NCBI RefSeq assembly: GCF_902686445.1
Contig: NC_062219.1
Coordinates: 107,447,160-107,511,159, forward strand
Length of the DNA: 64,000 bases
Direction of reading: 5' to 3'
Origin: Sciurus carolinensis
Lineage: Eukaryota; Chordata; Mammalia; Rodentia; Sciuridae
Shown here: positions 44,672-56,335 of the stretch, one piece after another
Position numbering within the stretch: the first letter of the stretch is position 1
Layout: each line of letters starts with the position of its first letter
Program-made: the position numbers and the translations under genes
The notes under the pieces: generated by a model
Seen by the model: the letters and a program-made list of their open reading frames with translations, nothing else
The model's database searches: none
What the model was told of the DNA's origin: nothing

Positions 44672-44996
44672 ATTTCAGTGTTTTGTCTCTCCAAAACAGA
44701 TGTTGAAATATAACCTCCAATGCAACAGTGATGGGATGTGGAGGCTAATGGGTGCTGTTTAGGGGATGAAAGTTCTGCCCTCCTGAATGGATTAATGCTA
44801 CCATAAAAAGGGCTTGCAGAAGCAGGGTCTCTCTTGCTTGCCTTGTCATGTGAGGAATGGCATTTATGTTCTGTTAAGATCTGCAAGCCTCTTGAAGTTG
44901 GTTTATTCAGAGTTCAGAACAGAATAAATTTGTTTTTTTAAATAAATTACTCAATATCAAGTATTAAAGTTATAGCAGATCAAAGTGGACTAAGAA
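44672..44996 (+). mobile_element. MLT/MaLR-type solo LTR
   Basis: Blocks in order: TGTTGAAATATAACCTCC, AACAGTGATGGGATGTGGAGG, CCTGAATGGATTAATGCTACC, CTTGTCATGTGAGGAATGGCA, AACAGAATAAATTTG, and ATAGCAGATCAAAGTGGACTAAG. An old MaLR LTR with no partner nearby. Confidence 0.7.
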
Positions 44997-45976
44997 AATA
45001 TTCTGGAAGGTGATATTTAAAAATCTCTCCAAATAATTCTTAAATGCCACCATAATAGGTGTACTTAAATATTGATTATTTGGCCTAGGAATTCAGAAGA
45101 AAAAAATGGTCACACCACAGGGCATGGCATGCTTTTAATTTATAAAGGATCTCACATATTTAACCATATTAGCAAATTTGATATCTTCACCTTATCAATA
45201 ATTTTCACTGGGAAGTCATGGACTAAGTTTCTCCACTGCATGCATAAAAGAACTAGTAGAAAAAGAGTTTTCCTTAATTTTTCAAGATGTACAAGAAAAA
45301 TTTGAAATTTTCATATCTGATACAATATTATAATCACATTACGATAACTGTACAGTGTTTATGTTATAGCTCTTTTCCCAAAGTCAATAGTTTTGATGGT
45401 TTTATAAAGTAATAATAAAGAGGTAAATGTTAATTTGGATGTTAATCCTCCACTTGGGGAACCTTGATAATCTCCATTAGAATTAAAAAATAATGCTATA
45501 AAATCTGCTAAAACACAGAAACAACTCTAAATAAAGTAAGGTTTGTTTTTTCTAACATCTGAATTATAATATATCTCTGGATACAGATATGTATTCTCTA
45601 TATAGATTAATTATGACTAATGTGCAGTGCTCCCATAAAGAATCTATTTACCAGATAGATGTTTTTCAGAAGCCCAAATTTAAATGTTAGAAGAAAAATC
45701 TAGGAGTTGCAGCCTTTATGTTCTCAAATGAAATAATAGAACAAATTTGGGTTGTCTGCAGGTGCATAAAATACCATTCCAAGTAAAGTGGCTTAATACA
45801 CAATAATTTATTTTGCTTATAAATTGACATTTTTTACAGGACTCAAAATGGAAAGTTCTTTTTATTATTGCAGCATCAGCTGGTATGGCTCAAAAACTGG
45901 TAATGACTTATTTTCTAGGCACTAGAATCATTCAAAGGCATGCTCACTCATGTACCAGGTGATGTCTAGTAACTTT
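44997..45976. other. Unassigned AT-rich stretch
   Basis: No gene or clear repeat family; frames here are below 80 codons. Confidence 0.4.
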
Positions 45977-46320
45977 TATTTAATTTAATTTTTTAATATA
46001 TTCTAAATTGTTGCACATGACAGTAGAATGCTTTTACATACATGGAGTGTAATCTCTCATTTTTCTGATTATACATATTATAGGATCATATTGGTCATGC
46101 AGTCATATATGTACATGAGGTAATAATGTCTGTTTCACTCTGTAATCATTCTTACCCCCATGCCCTTTCCCTTCCCTTCACTCCCCTCTACCTAATATAA
46201 AATGACTTTCTTTTTCCCTATCCTCCACTTATGGTGAATTAGCATCTGCATATCAGGGAAAACATTTGGCTTTTAGTTTTTGGGGTTTGGCTTATTTCAC
46301 TTAGCATGATATTCTCTAAC
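45977..46320 (-). mobile_element. LINE-1 3' end, 5'-truncated (squirrel-type UTR)
   Basis: Reversed 3' UTR (TTGTTGCACATGACAGTAGAATGC, GATTATACATATTATAGGATCA) followed by the ORF2 terminus region (GGCTTATTTCACTTAGCATGATATTCTC), which matches 13,187-13,215 of L1-A. The UTR is of an older subfamily than that of L1-A/L1-B and matches the fragments at 56,195-56,335 and 60,863-61,008. Confidence 0.8.
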
Positions 46321-46475
46321 ATTTTTTTTTACTTTGAGACAGAGTCTCACTGAGGTGCCAAGCCTATCCTTGAAGTTGAGACCCTCCTGCTTTAGCCTCT
46401 CTAGTCACAGGGATTAAAGTTATGCACAACTGTGCCTGTTTTTTTTTTGTTTTTTGGTTTTTTTTTTTTTTTTTG
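46321..46475 (-). mobile_element. B1-like SINE monomer with poly(A)
   Basis: Reversed B1/7SL-like text (TTTGAGACAGAGTCTCACTGAGG, CCTCCTGCTTTAGCCTCTCTAGTC, ACTGTGCCTG) inserted next to the L1 end, with T-rich runs on both sides. No ID half is seen. Confidence 0.7.
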
Positions 46476-47203
46476 TTAACTCTTGGCTAGAACCTCAGCT
46501 GATACATTAACAGGATACCTCTCTAGGTAGTGATTTTGTCTCAAACCACAATAGCTAACTTCCAATGATAAACTTCCCATGAGATAAAGGAATAAGTTAT
46601 TAGCAATTTTATAATGTAACATCAACCACTTCTTCCAAATTCTATCAGTCAAGTTGATCACAAAGGGAAAATTGGGAGAAACTACTACTTTATCTCCTGT
46701 CATCACTGTAATATTATAAGGAAAAAGCACAAAATTGGAATTCCTGGAAATGAAAATAAAACTCTGCAAATAAATGACCACTGAACTTAACAACATGTAC
46801 CATAAGTCTAGTTTCAGATGACTCAATGACTTAGTGCAATTACAAATTGATCTCAATAATGACCAATGTCAAATGCCATTGTAGAACTTTTCCCATATTA
46901 AATAAAAAGTAGTAATCATCATAAGACTACGTATATTAGTACTGGTGCTAAAATAACTGACTTGATCACTCAGATATTTGGAAAATAAAATAATATATAT
47001 GAATCATTTTGCAAATATAGTATTATCATAGGATAAAATTTATATATACATGAAAATTTGTATATACATGAAATATCAAAATAGTAAGAGTCTTTAATAT
47101 GTAGGGAAAATTCAAAATTCATATGGTAGTAGTGCCTTCTGCCAGTTTTAGAGCAATCAACTCCTAAAATGAAAAGTCATTGTGTCTTTCATTTCACCAA
47201 GAT
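46476..47203. other. Unassigned stretch with a 126-codon minus-strand frame
   Basis: The frame at 46,856-46,476 is one of the longest outside the recognised L1 pieces but shows no motif I recognise, and its start and end fall in AT-rich, repeat-like sequence. I treat it as chance or part of an unidentified old repeat. Confidence 0.35.
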
Positions 47204-47394
47204 TTATTTTGGAGGGGTAGTAGGGTCTAAACTCTGAAATACTTTACCACTGAATTGCATCCCCATTTGTAAAAATTTTATTTTGAGATAAGTTCTCACT
47301 AAATTACCCTGGTGGTCCTAAAACTTGGAATCAATCATCCTGCCTCAGTATCCCACATAACTGGGATTAAAGGTGTGTACCTTTGCTCTCAGCT
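47204..47394 (-). mobile_element. B1-dID-type SINE, diverged
   Basis: Reversed ID-like half (CTAAACTCTGAAATACTTTACC, CTGAATTGCATCCCC), linker, and B1-like half (GATAAGTTCTCACTAAATTACC, CCTGCCTCAGTATCCC, CTGGGATTAAAGG). More diverged than the copy at 31,848-32,132. Confidence 0.75.
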
Positions 47395-47524
47395 TGACTA
47401 AACATTTTTAAATTTTCATTCACTAATTTTCTCCTTATTATTTAGGACATTGGAGGTGCTTTTGTTTCTATATTAAACAATTGCTTAAAAAAGAAATGCA
47501 TGTATTTTGGGGGAAGTAACCATT

Positions 47525-47880
47525 CATTAGTCTGTTTTTCAATACTGGAATAAGATACTTGATATAATTAACTCAAAAGTAGGAAAGTTTATTTTGACTT
47601 GTGGTTTTAGAGACTTCAACGGGTGGTCAAATTGGCCCTGTTGCTTCAGACCAATGGCAAAAGAATACATCATGTTTGGAACATATTGGCAGAAGAGGTC
47701 TGTTCATGTTCACATTATGGTAGCTGGGTAGCCAAGAAAGATATAGGGACCAGGATCCCAAAATACCCTGGAAGGGCATGACTCCAGTAAACTAATTTCC
47801 TACCACAAGATGTACTTCCCAATAGTACCACATACTGGAGACTGGAACTTGGGGGATATTTCAGATCTAAACTATAGCAG
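47525..47880 (-). mobile_element. MaLR-type solo LTR
   Basis: Reversed MST/MT-type LTR: TTAGTCTGTTTTTCAATACTGG start, AGTTTATTTTGACTTGTGG, CAGAAGAGGTCTG, CCAGGATCCC, TTCCTACCACAAG, and GATCTAAACTATAGCAG end. No internal region is attached. Confidence 0.75.
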
Positions 47881-48140
47881 TCCTAATGAATGTCACTGAA
47901 CCACAGTGGGAAATAAGAATTTAGTAGTGATATGACTGAATCCAAGACAGATTTTTCATTGCCTTATTAAAGAAGAGAACAAAATAAAGTAAAATAAAAT
48001 GAAAGCCAAAATATCACTGCCTAAGTTCTAAATCAGGTATATTAACTCTCTTAGTCACTAATGTCAGAGCAAAAAGAATAGTTATGTATACACCAGGGTT
48101 TTTCCATTTCATGCTTCCTAATTAAGAGGCTTGCTGTTTT

Positions 48141-48174
<34 letters not shown>

Positions 48175-48681
48175 TCTTGTTATGTGGCAAAGAAAGGAAA
48201 CAGGTTTTTGAAAGTAGAAAACACAGTATGTACAAGTGTTGGTTGTCTTTCTCCTTCCATCTATCATCAATTAGTCTAAGAATTGAAGCAATATTTCTCA
48301 AGTATTTTTATAGACCAAGGTTTAGAATAATGTTCAGTATCAGTAAATAATGCATTCACAATATTCACTCTATTTGGCATTTTTTTCTTGCTTGGGAGAA
48401 CAGGTACCACAGCAGACACATCTTCTTGTCCTGTTAGCAAGTGGTTCACAATCATTAGGCAGAGTTAAAATGAACAAATAAATAAAATGTCATGACAAAC
48501 TTTAAATCCTTTTGTGAATCTTTGGAAACACTGCAGATCCTTAGATGATGAAAAGACCAGAAAAATGAATTCTTTCCTGCTTATCTCCTTGAGAAAGAAG
48601 ACCTTTTAGGGAGGTGACTCTCTTGAAAGGTAGAGGGTATTAACACGTAGAGATCATTGGTAAAAGGACAATAGGTCTGTA
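47881..48681. other. Unassigned stretch with orphan T31 run
   Basis: T runs uninterrupted from 48,143 to 48,173. It could be the tail of a minus-strand retrocopy or SINE, but the sequence to its right (from 48,174) is not recognised. Confidence 0.45.
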
Positions 48682-49010
48682 TTAAAACCTTTCACAAAAA
48701 CTGACTCAAAATGGATTAGACATAAATGCAAAATAGAGGATACAGAATTCCCACAAATTAACAAGAGAAAAACCTAGATTTAGCTCTGTCTTTTATTTAC
48801 AAATCCAAATGCATAACCTGTAACAGAAAGAAATTTGTAACTGGAAATTCATTAAAATTAAAAATTTCTGCTCTGTTATATACATATTAGAATGAAAAGG
48901 CAAATCACAAGAAAATATTTGCAAGCATATACCGAATAAAGATGCATATCTAAAATACACATTTAAAAAACCTCTTGAAACTCAAAATGAGAAAATAAAC
49001 CAATCTGTTT
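48682..49010 (+). mobile_element. LINE-1 ORF2 C-terminal fragment
   Basis: The plus strand follows ORF2 from the ACTCAAAATGGATTAGACAT block through AATTTCTGCTCTGTTATATAC and AATCACAAGAAAATATTTGC, with stops. Ends near 49,010. Confidence 0.75.
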
Positions 49011-49934
49011 TTCAAATTACTTCAAGACAAAGCCATCTTGAATTTATGCCTGGAACCTAAGGAGAAGGATATCTATGTAGGAACTACGAAGGCCACACCA
49101 TACTTCTATTTTAGCTCATTACACAGGTCTAAAGAACAGGGTTTACCTTGCTCTAAGAAACCCAATACACAAAGAGAAGCTAAGTGTAGGTGCTCTAGCC
49201 AACAATTCCAGCAGAACTTAAATTTCATGTCATCCTCTCCCAGGCAAAAAATGATGAGTAAAAAGAGTTTTCAGTCATCAAGTTACTCTAAATCCTTTCA
49301 GTTTTCCTGGCTCAGTTCCTATTCCTTTTCCATCAAATACCAACCATGCAGCAGATAAGTCACCAAATATACAAGGTTTGTAAGGCAGCAATGACAGTAA
49401 GTATAGAACATTTAGGAAGTATTAACTAGAGGGTAAGTCAATAAGAAGGCTAATCAGATAAATGAGCTCCTCCTGAGAGAAACAAGAGAGCAGAAATAGC
49501 TTTCCTTGTCTCTTAACACAGGTTTCTACTTCAAGGGATGAGCAAGAACTCAAAAGGAAACAGATGACCATCTACATAGGATAAGACAAAGTGAAGCAAG
49601 GTATGTGCCAACTCTGCAAGTTTTATAGTTTTAATTCACTAGGAATTCTTTTAATGAATACTAACATTTTGCTAAAATCTACTAGTAGTCATGCATACAA
49701 GCTTTATTATACATTATATTAGATTATATCTTTTAGATATATCACGTATACTTCAAGATCATATTTTGTTGCTTGCATGATCTTTGTAACTAAACTAAGG
49801 CAATTTAAAAAACAACTTATTAATGTAGCTTTTATAATATTATGGAAGTTTACTGAGTTCTAAAGAATTACTAACTGTTCTAAACAATGAAAATAACATT
49901 AACACAAATGAAGCAATACTTTTTTTGGAAAAAT
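49011..49934. other. Unassigned stretch
   Basis: A 106-codon plus-strand frame (49,038-49,358) starts at the edge of the L1 fragment and is rich in Ser and Lys. I recognise no domain, and the sequence after it is not genic. A decayed LTR is possible. Confidence 0.35.
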
Positions 49935-50090
49935 ATATTGAAATCATTACCCTATGTACGTGTGTGATTACACAAATAGTATGAATCTATATCATGCACA
50001 ACCATAGAAATGAAAATCATACCCCTTTTGTGTACAATGAATCAAAATGTAGTCTGTAAAAATTTTAAAAAATTAAAAATTGAGAAAAGT
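49935..50090 (+). mobile_element. LINE-1 3' UTR terminal fragment
   Basis: A 150-bp stretch matching the last part of L1-B's 3' UTR: ACCCTATGTACGTGTGTGATTACAC, ATCATGCACAACCATAGAAATG, CCCCTTTTGTGTACAATG, then an A-rich end. Extremely 5'-truncated. Confidence 0.8.
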
Positions 50091-50739
50091 GTTTATAAAG
50101 TTCATAGAAACAATTAATTTTCCCTGTATCACTACTGTTTTTATTTTTTGCATGAAAATGTGCTTGTATTCATTTTTTGCATGAAAATGAGCTTATATTC
50201 ATGATATATAAAGCTTTTCATTTTTCAAAATATAAAAAAAACTATTATCTATTATTTACTTAGCATAGATATCTCCTTATAGATACAAGTATTGTCCCGG
50301 TGGATGTTTGTATCCCTTTGAAGGACATGTCATGGCTTTCTTCATATTATGACCAATGCAAAGAAAAATCAGTCTACATTTTCATGGAATGATTTTGTTC
50401 TACTATCTCCCACAGAGTCTTTTTAAAACTGTTTTTCAACTGCTTCAAATTACTGTTTCTACAAGCTGCTGCCTCCATAGCTTAATAGTTCTATTAAAAT
50501 TAAACTACCTGTTCTTCTAAGACCAAGTAAAGCTCAAATTTAATAATTACTACCTCATTCTGAAAAATGTATTCTTAAATTAAACCTCTCACTGAAATTA
50601 AAATGTCAAATGTTGACCGTAATGGAAATATTTCCTGACAATTGCAACTCCATTTTTCTGTCTGAAGTTACACGGTGGGTGTTCAAAAAGTAACAACAGT
50701 GTAAATATATACACCACACCCTACAAAGAAGACCCTGAT
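50091..50739. other. Unassigned AT-rich stretch
   Basis: A 24-bp motif (TTTTTGCATGAAAATG with flanks) occurs twice near 50,146 and 50,176, a local duplication. No gene recognised. Confidence 0.4.
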
Positions 50740-50932
50740 CTAAGGCTATAATAATACTATTTCATCTGGAAAAGCCTCCAGCTAAAAAATATTATGATCA
50801 CCATTTTATATGTAAGGAATAGAAGCTCATAATTTCTAAGATGATTGCTCCAAGTCACTCAGATAATGGACAGTGATAAAGCCATAATTAAAACTTTGTC
50901 ATTCTTACGACAGAGTCTGTAGTCATATTTAC
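50740..50932 (-). mobile_element. MIR SINE
   Basis: Reversed MIR blocks: ATTATGATCACCATTTTATATG, AGGAATAGAAGCTCA, CCAAGTCACTCAGATAATGG and ATAAAGCCATAATTAAAAC. Old and lacking a TSD. Confidence 0.7.
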
Positions 50933-50936
50933 CATG

Positions 50937-51120
50937 TTATCTTAGCTTTTCATCATGGAACATACCTGAAAAGAACAGCTTAGCAGGGGTTGTTTATTTT
51001 AGATTTGTGGTTTCAGAGGTAAAATCTATGGTTGGCCAATTCCATTGCTCTAGGCTTCAGGTGAGGCAGAGCATCATTGTAGAAGAGGGTGTCTGAGGGA
51101 AGCTGCTCAGCTTTGGTAGT

Positions 51121-51167
<47 letters not shown>

Positions 51168-51395
51168 GAGAACCCAAGGGACCACAGACAGATGTAGCCA
51201 AGCCATGATGCCAGAGACCTACTTCTTCCAGTCATAGCCAATTACCACCCAGTAGTTATTCAAATTACTAATTCATCAAATGGAATAATCTACTGATGAT
51301 GTTACAGCTTTCATAACCTAATCACTTCACCTCTGAACATTCCTGCATTACTAACATGAGTTTTTTTGGGGAATACCTCATATCCAAATCATAAC
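50937..51395 (-). mobile_element. MaLR-type solo LTR with (GA)n expansion
   Basis: Reversed LTR: TTAGCTTTTCATCATGG, TTTATTTTAGATTTGTGG, ATGGTTGGCCAATTCCATTGC, CCTAATCACTTCACCTCTGAAC, end CATATCCAAATCATAACAG. A (GA)n tract (51,124-51,166) lies where related copies have a short purine run, i.e. a microsatellite born inside an LTR. Confidence 0.8.
51124..51166 (+). repeat. (GA)n microsatellite
   Basis: About 21 uninterrupted GA units, then GGAGGAG. A polypurine tract able to form triplex DNA. Confidence 0.95.
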
Positions 51396-51396
51396 A

Positions 51397-51865
51397 GATT
51401 TGATATCTCCACGTGCCACAAGATTTCAATATGCTATCTTAAAATTATTAAGTAAAAGGTAATTCTACTAAAGCTATATACATACCACTTTTACACATTT
51501 CCTCCTTTTTCAGCAAAAATGACTAAAAGATATCAGTTGGGGATCATTTCCTATTTATAAGGGCTTTGTGATAATACTCACAAGACATATTTTAAAGATA
51601 ATTAATATGAACACATGCACTGCCCAGTGATAAAGTTTTGGATGAATGAATAAAGAAAATATGCTTAACATTAAGGAGTAACAACTCAAAATTTTCATGG
51701 AGTACACATATTTTAAACAACTTTTCAGATTTTAGTATACAGGGACTATTCAACAATGACAAAATTAAGCATCTGTATGAATTGAGGCATCGTATCTTGA
51801 GATAGAATAGAAATTAGGAATTTATTTTTATTTTTGAAGAGTTTACATTTTAGGAATTTTAAATT
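51397..51865. other. Unassigned AT-rich stretch
   Basis: No gene recognised; may include the decayed tail of the L1 that follows the retrocopy. Confidence 0.4.
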
Positions 51866-52321
51866 TGTCCCCAAGTCCCTGACTAGCCTCCTCCCATGAC
51901 TGGTGACTGTTTTATGAGCTGTGCATCCCCCACAAAAACAGGAGTGCCACTCTGTGTGGCCTCTAACTCTCTGCACAGCCTCTTATGGGTGGTCCTCACC
52001 AGCTCTTTGAGCTGGACAGGAGGCTACCCTGACAACCACTGCCCATTCCACTCACCCCTCACTGCACCTGCCCCCAGAACCTGGGCCTGGTTCACAGGGG
52101 CTAGGAAAAGAGAAGGCAGCAGTAGGAAAAAAATATATAGAGAAAAAAATGTGAACAGACTGAGTTTTGGGATGTCCAAGCACAAAATAAATTGTATATA
52201 AATATATAATATATATAGATATATATTTGTCTCTACCATAGGTGATGGAAAGACTTTTTGTTTTCCTTTCCCAAAGAAATAAAATGAAGAAGCCTCTTGA
52301 ATGGCAAAAAAAAAAAAAAAA
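51866..52321 (+). pseudogene. Processed retrocopy (3' end of an unidentified mRNA)
   Basis: A GC-richer block (51,885-52,110) with CCTGCCCCCAGAACCTGGGCC-like text stands out from its AT-rich flanks. It is followed by an AATAAA at 52,278-52,283 and, 22 bases later, a 16-nt poly(A) (52,306-52,321), the arrangement of a polyadenylated transcript end. A 101-codon frame (51,896-52,201) crosses it without a recognisable domain, so this may be only 3' UTR. A TA-rich microsatellite (52,190-52,227) has grown within. The 5' limit and TSD are unclear. Confidence 0.5.
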
Positions 52322-54004
52322 GAGGAAGTACTAATTGTACATTATTTATGGGGTTCACTGATATTTCATGAAATGCATATAGTATGCATGGATCAAATCA
52401 GGATAATTAGAATTTGCTTCTCCTTATCATTTTTTTTAACCACTGATCTATATCCCTAGCTGTTTTTATTATTAACAGGGTATCACTAATTTGCTTAGTT
52501 CCTTGCTAAGTTGTTTGTTGAGGCTGGTCTTAAACTTGTGAGACTCCTGCATTAGCCTCCCAAGTTACTGTAATTACAGACATGCACCACAACACCCAGC
52601 TGCTTATCACTTCTTTATGTTGGGACCGTTTGAGCTCTTTTCTTATAGATATTCATAAAATAAACAATAGATTATTGTACACTGTAGTCATGACCCTGTG
52701 CTGTTGAACATCTAAATCCCTTTCTTCTGTATTTTGGTACCCATTATCTAACTTACCTCTATCCCCTTTCACAACCTCTAGCAATCATGATTGCACATTC
52801 AGATCAACTTTTGTTAGATTACCACATATGATATACAATATGTGGTATTTATTTTTCCATCTGGTTTACTTCACTTAACATAATATCTAGTTCTATCCAT
52901 TTGCTACCAATGACAGGAGTTGATTCTTTTTTATTATGACTGAATATTATTCCATTGTGAAAATATGTTACATATCCTTATTCATTAATTCATTGATAGG
53001 TATCAAGGTTAATTTCATATCTCATGTGTTTTGAATAGAGCTATGGTAAACATGGGGGTGTAGGTATCTCTTTGATATGCTGGTTTCTTTTCTTTCTTTC
53101 TTTCTTCCTTTTTTTGTATATGTACTCAGAAATGTCATAGCTAGATCAATTATCAGATTTTTGAGAAACCTCCATGCTATTATCCATAATGATTGTAGAA
53201 GTCTGTATTCTTACCAATAATGTCTTTGAGTACATTTTTTCTAAAAATCCTCAACAGAACTTGTTATTTAGTGTTTTTTTTTTTTAATAACAAGCATTAT
53301 ATTTGGGGTGAGAACATTCTAGTTTCTATATGAATATTTTATGGCTTAGGATATTGAACATAATTGCATATATCTCTTGACCATTTGTATTTCTTCTTTT
53401 GAGAATTGTCTATTCAGAACACATGTCTTTTTTAAAATTAGATCACTTGTTTTCTGTTTAGATTTTTCAGTTCCTATTGTACATTGAATATTTATCATTT
53501 TCCAGATAAATAGTTGACAAATATTTCCTCTTATTGTTTTTGTTGTCTCCTTTCTCTGCTGATTATTTCCTTTACTCTGTAAACTCTTTGACTCAATCCC
53601 ATTTGTTTACTCTGGCTTTCAATTCCTATGCTTTTGGCAACATATCTAAGCATCATTGCCTAATCCGATGCCTTGAAGTATTTCCTCATAATATTTTATA
53701 CTAGTTTCAGAATTTTGAGCCTTATTTTTAGGACTTTTGTTCATTTTGAGTTGATTTTTGTAGAGGGTGAGAGACAAGGGTTAAGTTTTAATTTTCTGCA
53801 TGTGCACACACAGTTTTCCCAGCACAAATTATAGTAGATGCTGTCCTTTGACTAGTGTATATTTGTCACACCTTTCTCAAGCTTCAGTGGGCTCTGTGTA
53901 CAACATATCAGTTTATTTCTACAATCTCTCTACTATTACATTGACCTCTATTTGATTTTATGCCAATATTATGCTGTTTTAGTTATTATGGCTCTGCAGG
54001 ATGT
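52322..54004 (-). mobile_element. Ancient LINE-1, 3' part (split by MaLR-2)
   Basis: Reversed L1 from the 3' UTR (ACATTATTTATGGGGTTCACTG) through the ORF2 C-terminus (CTAGTTCTATCCATTTGCTACC, AGCTATGGTAAACATGGGGGTG) and on to TTGAGTTGATTTTTGTAGAGGG and TTATGGCTCTGCAG. At that point the MaLR provirus begins, and the same L1 resumes at 58,501. Confidence 0.88.
52433..52603 (-). mobile_element. B1-dID-type SINE inside the L1 3' UTR
   Basis: Reversed ID-like half is short (AACCACTGATCTATATCCCTAGC), then linker and B1-like half (AGGGTATCACTAATTTGC, CCTCCCAAGTTACTGTAATTACAG). L1 text CTTATCATTT before it and CTTATCACTT after it look like a TSD with one change. Confidence 0.82.
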
Positions 54005-54883
54005 TGTTATGGTTTGAATATGAAATATCACCCAAAATATCATGGTTTGAAGCATGATACCTGACAAAGCAAGGTTCAGAGATAGGGTTTTTAATCGATG
54101 ATTATATAACAGGATCTGTAACTTTATCAGTATATTAATAATTTGACTACTGGATGCTAACTGGAGGCAGGTTGGAGTTGGCTAGAGAAAGTAGATTAGT
54201 GGGGGTGTGCCCTTGGGGACTATATCTTGTCACTGGCTCCTTGTATTCTCTGTCTGCTTCCTAGTTGCCGTGAGCTAGACAGCTTTGTTTTAGTCAGCTT
54301 TTGCATTGCTCTAACCAAAATACCAAACAAAAACATCTTATAGGTGGAAAAGTTTATTTGGGACTCATTGTTTCAAGGATTTCAGTTCACAGACAGCCAA
54401 TTCCATTGCTCTGGTATAAAGGTGAGACAGCATGTGAAAAGGGAAAGACCCCACAAAGGAAAGCTGATCAGCTCATGGCAGGTTCAGGAAACAGAGAGAG
54501 AGGGGAAGGAAGGGTCACAGGGGAGTTACACTCTTCCTGGGCATTCTGCCTGTGACCCACTTCCTCCAGACATAACTCATCGGCCTACAGGTTATCACCT
54601 ACTCAGTCCATTCAAACTGGAATGTACTTAATAGGTTTCATCTCATAATCCAGTCATTTCATCTCTGAATATTTCTGCAGAAATACAAGAGCTTTGGGGG
54701 TACAACTCATATCAAAACCACAACAAACTTTCTCTGCCATGCCTTCCACCATGACATTCTGCCTTACTTCATGTCTAGAGAAGAGGAGGATTTGAACTGA
54801 ATCTCCAAAAGGTGAGCCCAAAATAAATTATTCCTCCTCTGCACAGGTAATTGAGTCACAGTCACAAAAAGCTGACCAAAGCA
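54005..54883 (+). repeat. MaLR-2 5' LTR, split by another LTR
   Basis: LTR text before the insert (TGTTATGGTTTGAATATG to GAGCTAGACAGCTT) and after it (AACTTTCTCTGCCATGCC to GCTGACCAAAGCA) joins into one MST-like LTR of about 430 bp. Confidence 0.88.
54286..54725 (-). mobile_element. Antisense MaLR-type LTR inside MaLR-2 5' LTR
   Basis: A 440-bp LTR reading TGTTTTAGTCAGCTTTTGC to ATCAAAACCACAACA, in the orientation opposite to its host. Flanks AGCTT (54,281-54,285) and AACTT (54,726-54,730) are a 5-bp TSD with one change. Related to the LTRs at 50,937-51,395 and 62,039-62,285. Confidence 0.88.
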
Positions 54884-55767
54884 GAAATAGGTACCAAGAA
54901 GTGGAATCCTTGCTATGACTAACTTGTGTGGTTCAGAAGAATTTAGAACTCATCTGTGGGAGGCATTTAGAAAAAAAATGAAGATGAAGTCTAGGGAAGA
55001 TTTAAAATGTGTAAGGAGGGCTTAATGAGAAGTACTGATGGGAGCTCAGAAGACCAGAATACTGTTGGAATATGGATAGTAAAGACTGTTCTTAGGAAGT
55101 TTCAGACAGAATTAAGGGCTCAATTGGGGACTGGACTAGAGGTCACATATGTTCTGGCAGAAAATGAAGGTTCATTGTAACCCTGTCCTGAGACTTTGAG
55201 GTTAAATTTAAAGGTGATGAACTAATCAGTCTGGCAGAGAAAATTTCCAGGCGACAAAACATTTAAGAGGTACTAAGCTGTATTACTTGCAGCTTTTGAC
55301 GAGGTTTACTGTGAAAATAAGGATCAAAAAGCATAGAGAAAAGATTTGAAAAACTTGCAGTTTGGACAGAGAAGAAGCACATGTAAAATTGAGGCCTAGG
55401 ATAAAATTTTCACTAAAGAAATTATTGCCAGTAGAGAAAAGCTAAGTACTGTGCATGGAGGCAGTAGGAAAGATGCCTTTAGGTATTTCAGGAATCAACA
55501 AGACCATACCCATTGCAGTCTCAAGGTTGAAAAGTGAAAACTTTTTTTTCTTCTCACTCATCATCTATTTTTTTTTTTTAACCAGGGTCTTAATAAGTTG
55601 AATAAACAATATGAAAAATACCCAGATGGAAACAAAGTTGAACACCTCATGGGATCATTGTGATATTTATCCCCCTAATACTTCCAAGATATAGTAATAA
55701 GATTTCAGTATTTATTGAGAACCTCTACAAGCATTCAAGGGACATATGTACAACTCAATATTGAAAT

Positions 55768-55983
55768 AAGACATATCCAGCATGATAATGCATGCTTGGG
55801 AGGCTGCGGGAGGGGGATCATGAGTTCAAAGTCAGTCTTAGCAACTTAGAGAGGCCCTAAGCAACTCAGTGAAGCTGTGCCTCTAAATAGAATATATAAA
55901 AGGACTGGGGATGTGGCTCAGTGGTTGAGTGTCCCTAGGTACAATCCCAGGTACCACTCCCACACACAAAAAAAGAAGACTTA
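55768..55983 (+). mobile_element. B1-dID-type SINE in MaLR-2 interior
   Basis: B1-like half (GGGAGGCTGCGGGAGGGGGATCATG, CAACTTAGAGAGGCCC), linker CTAAATAGAATATATAAAAGG, ID-like half (ATGTGGCTCAGTGGTTGAG; TACAATCCCAGG), and a short A tail. Candidate short TSD AAGACATA/AAGACTTA. Confidence 0.85.
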
Positions 55984-56160
55984 AGAAATACTGAGCAAGA
56001 GAAAACACTTTTAATGTGAGTTCAGGGGCAAGAAACTACCTTTATCAGTGGATAGATATCGAATATATATTTGTTATCTCTTCTCTGCCATAATTTTTTA
56101 ATTCAACATCTTTTACAGTGCATATGCGTCACTCACAGAACAATAGTCCCACCTGGACAG

Positions 56161-56190
56161 TGTGTATGTGTGTGTGTGTGTGTGTGTGTA
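56161..56190 (+). repeat. (TG)n microsatellite
   Basis: About 13 TG units directly upstream of an L1 3' fragment. Confidence 0.9.
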
Positions 56191-56194
56191 GTTC

Positions 56195-56335
56195 TCTTTT
56201 TTTATTTGTTCTTTTTAGAAATAAATGACAGTAGAGTATATTTTGACATATTATACATACACAGAGTATAACTTATTCTAATTTGGATTCCATTCTTGTG
56301 GTTGTACATGATGTGGAATTTCATAAGAATGAAAA
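56195..56335 (-). mobile_element. LINE-1 3' UTR fragment in MaLR-2
   Basis: T-rich start, then AAATGACAGTAGAGTATATTTTG, ACATACACAGAGTATAAC and GTTGTACATGATGTGGAATTTC: the older squirrel-type L1 3' UTR in reverse. Confidence 0.75.

Noticed and set aside
46476..46856. 126-codon minus-strand frame as a possible small gene
   Set aside because: No recognisable domain, no supporting neighbours, AT-rich composition like the surroundings, and chance frames of this size are expected somewhere in 64 kb.
49038..49358. 106-codon Ser/Lys-rich frame as a coding exon
   Set aside because: Starts at the edge of an L1 fragment, with no splice-site support and no known motif.
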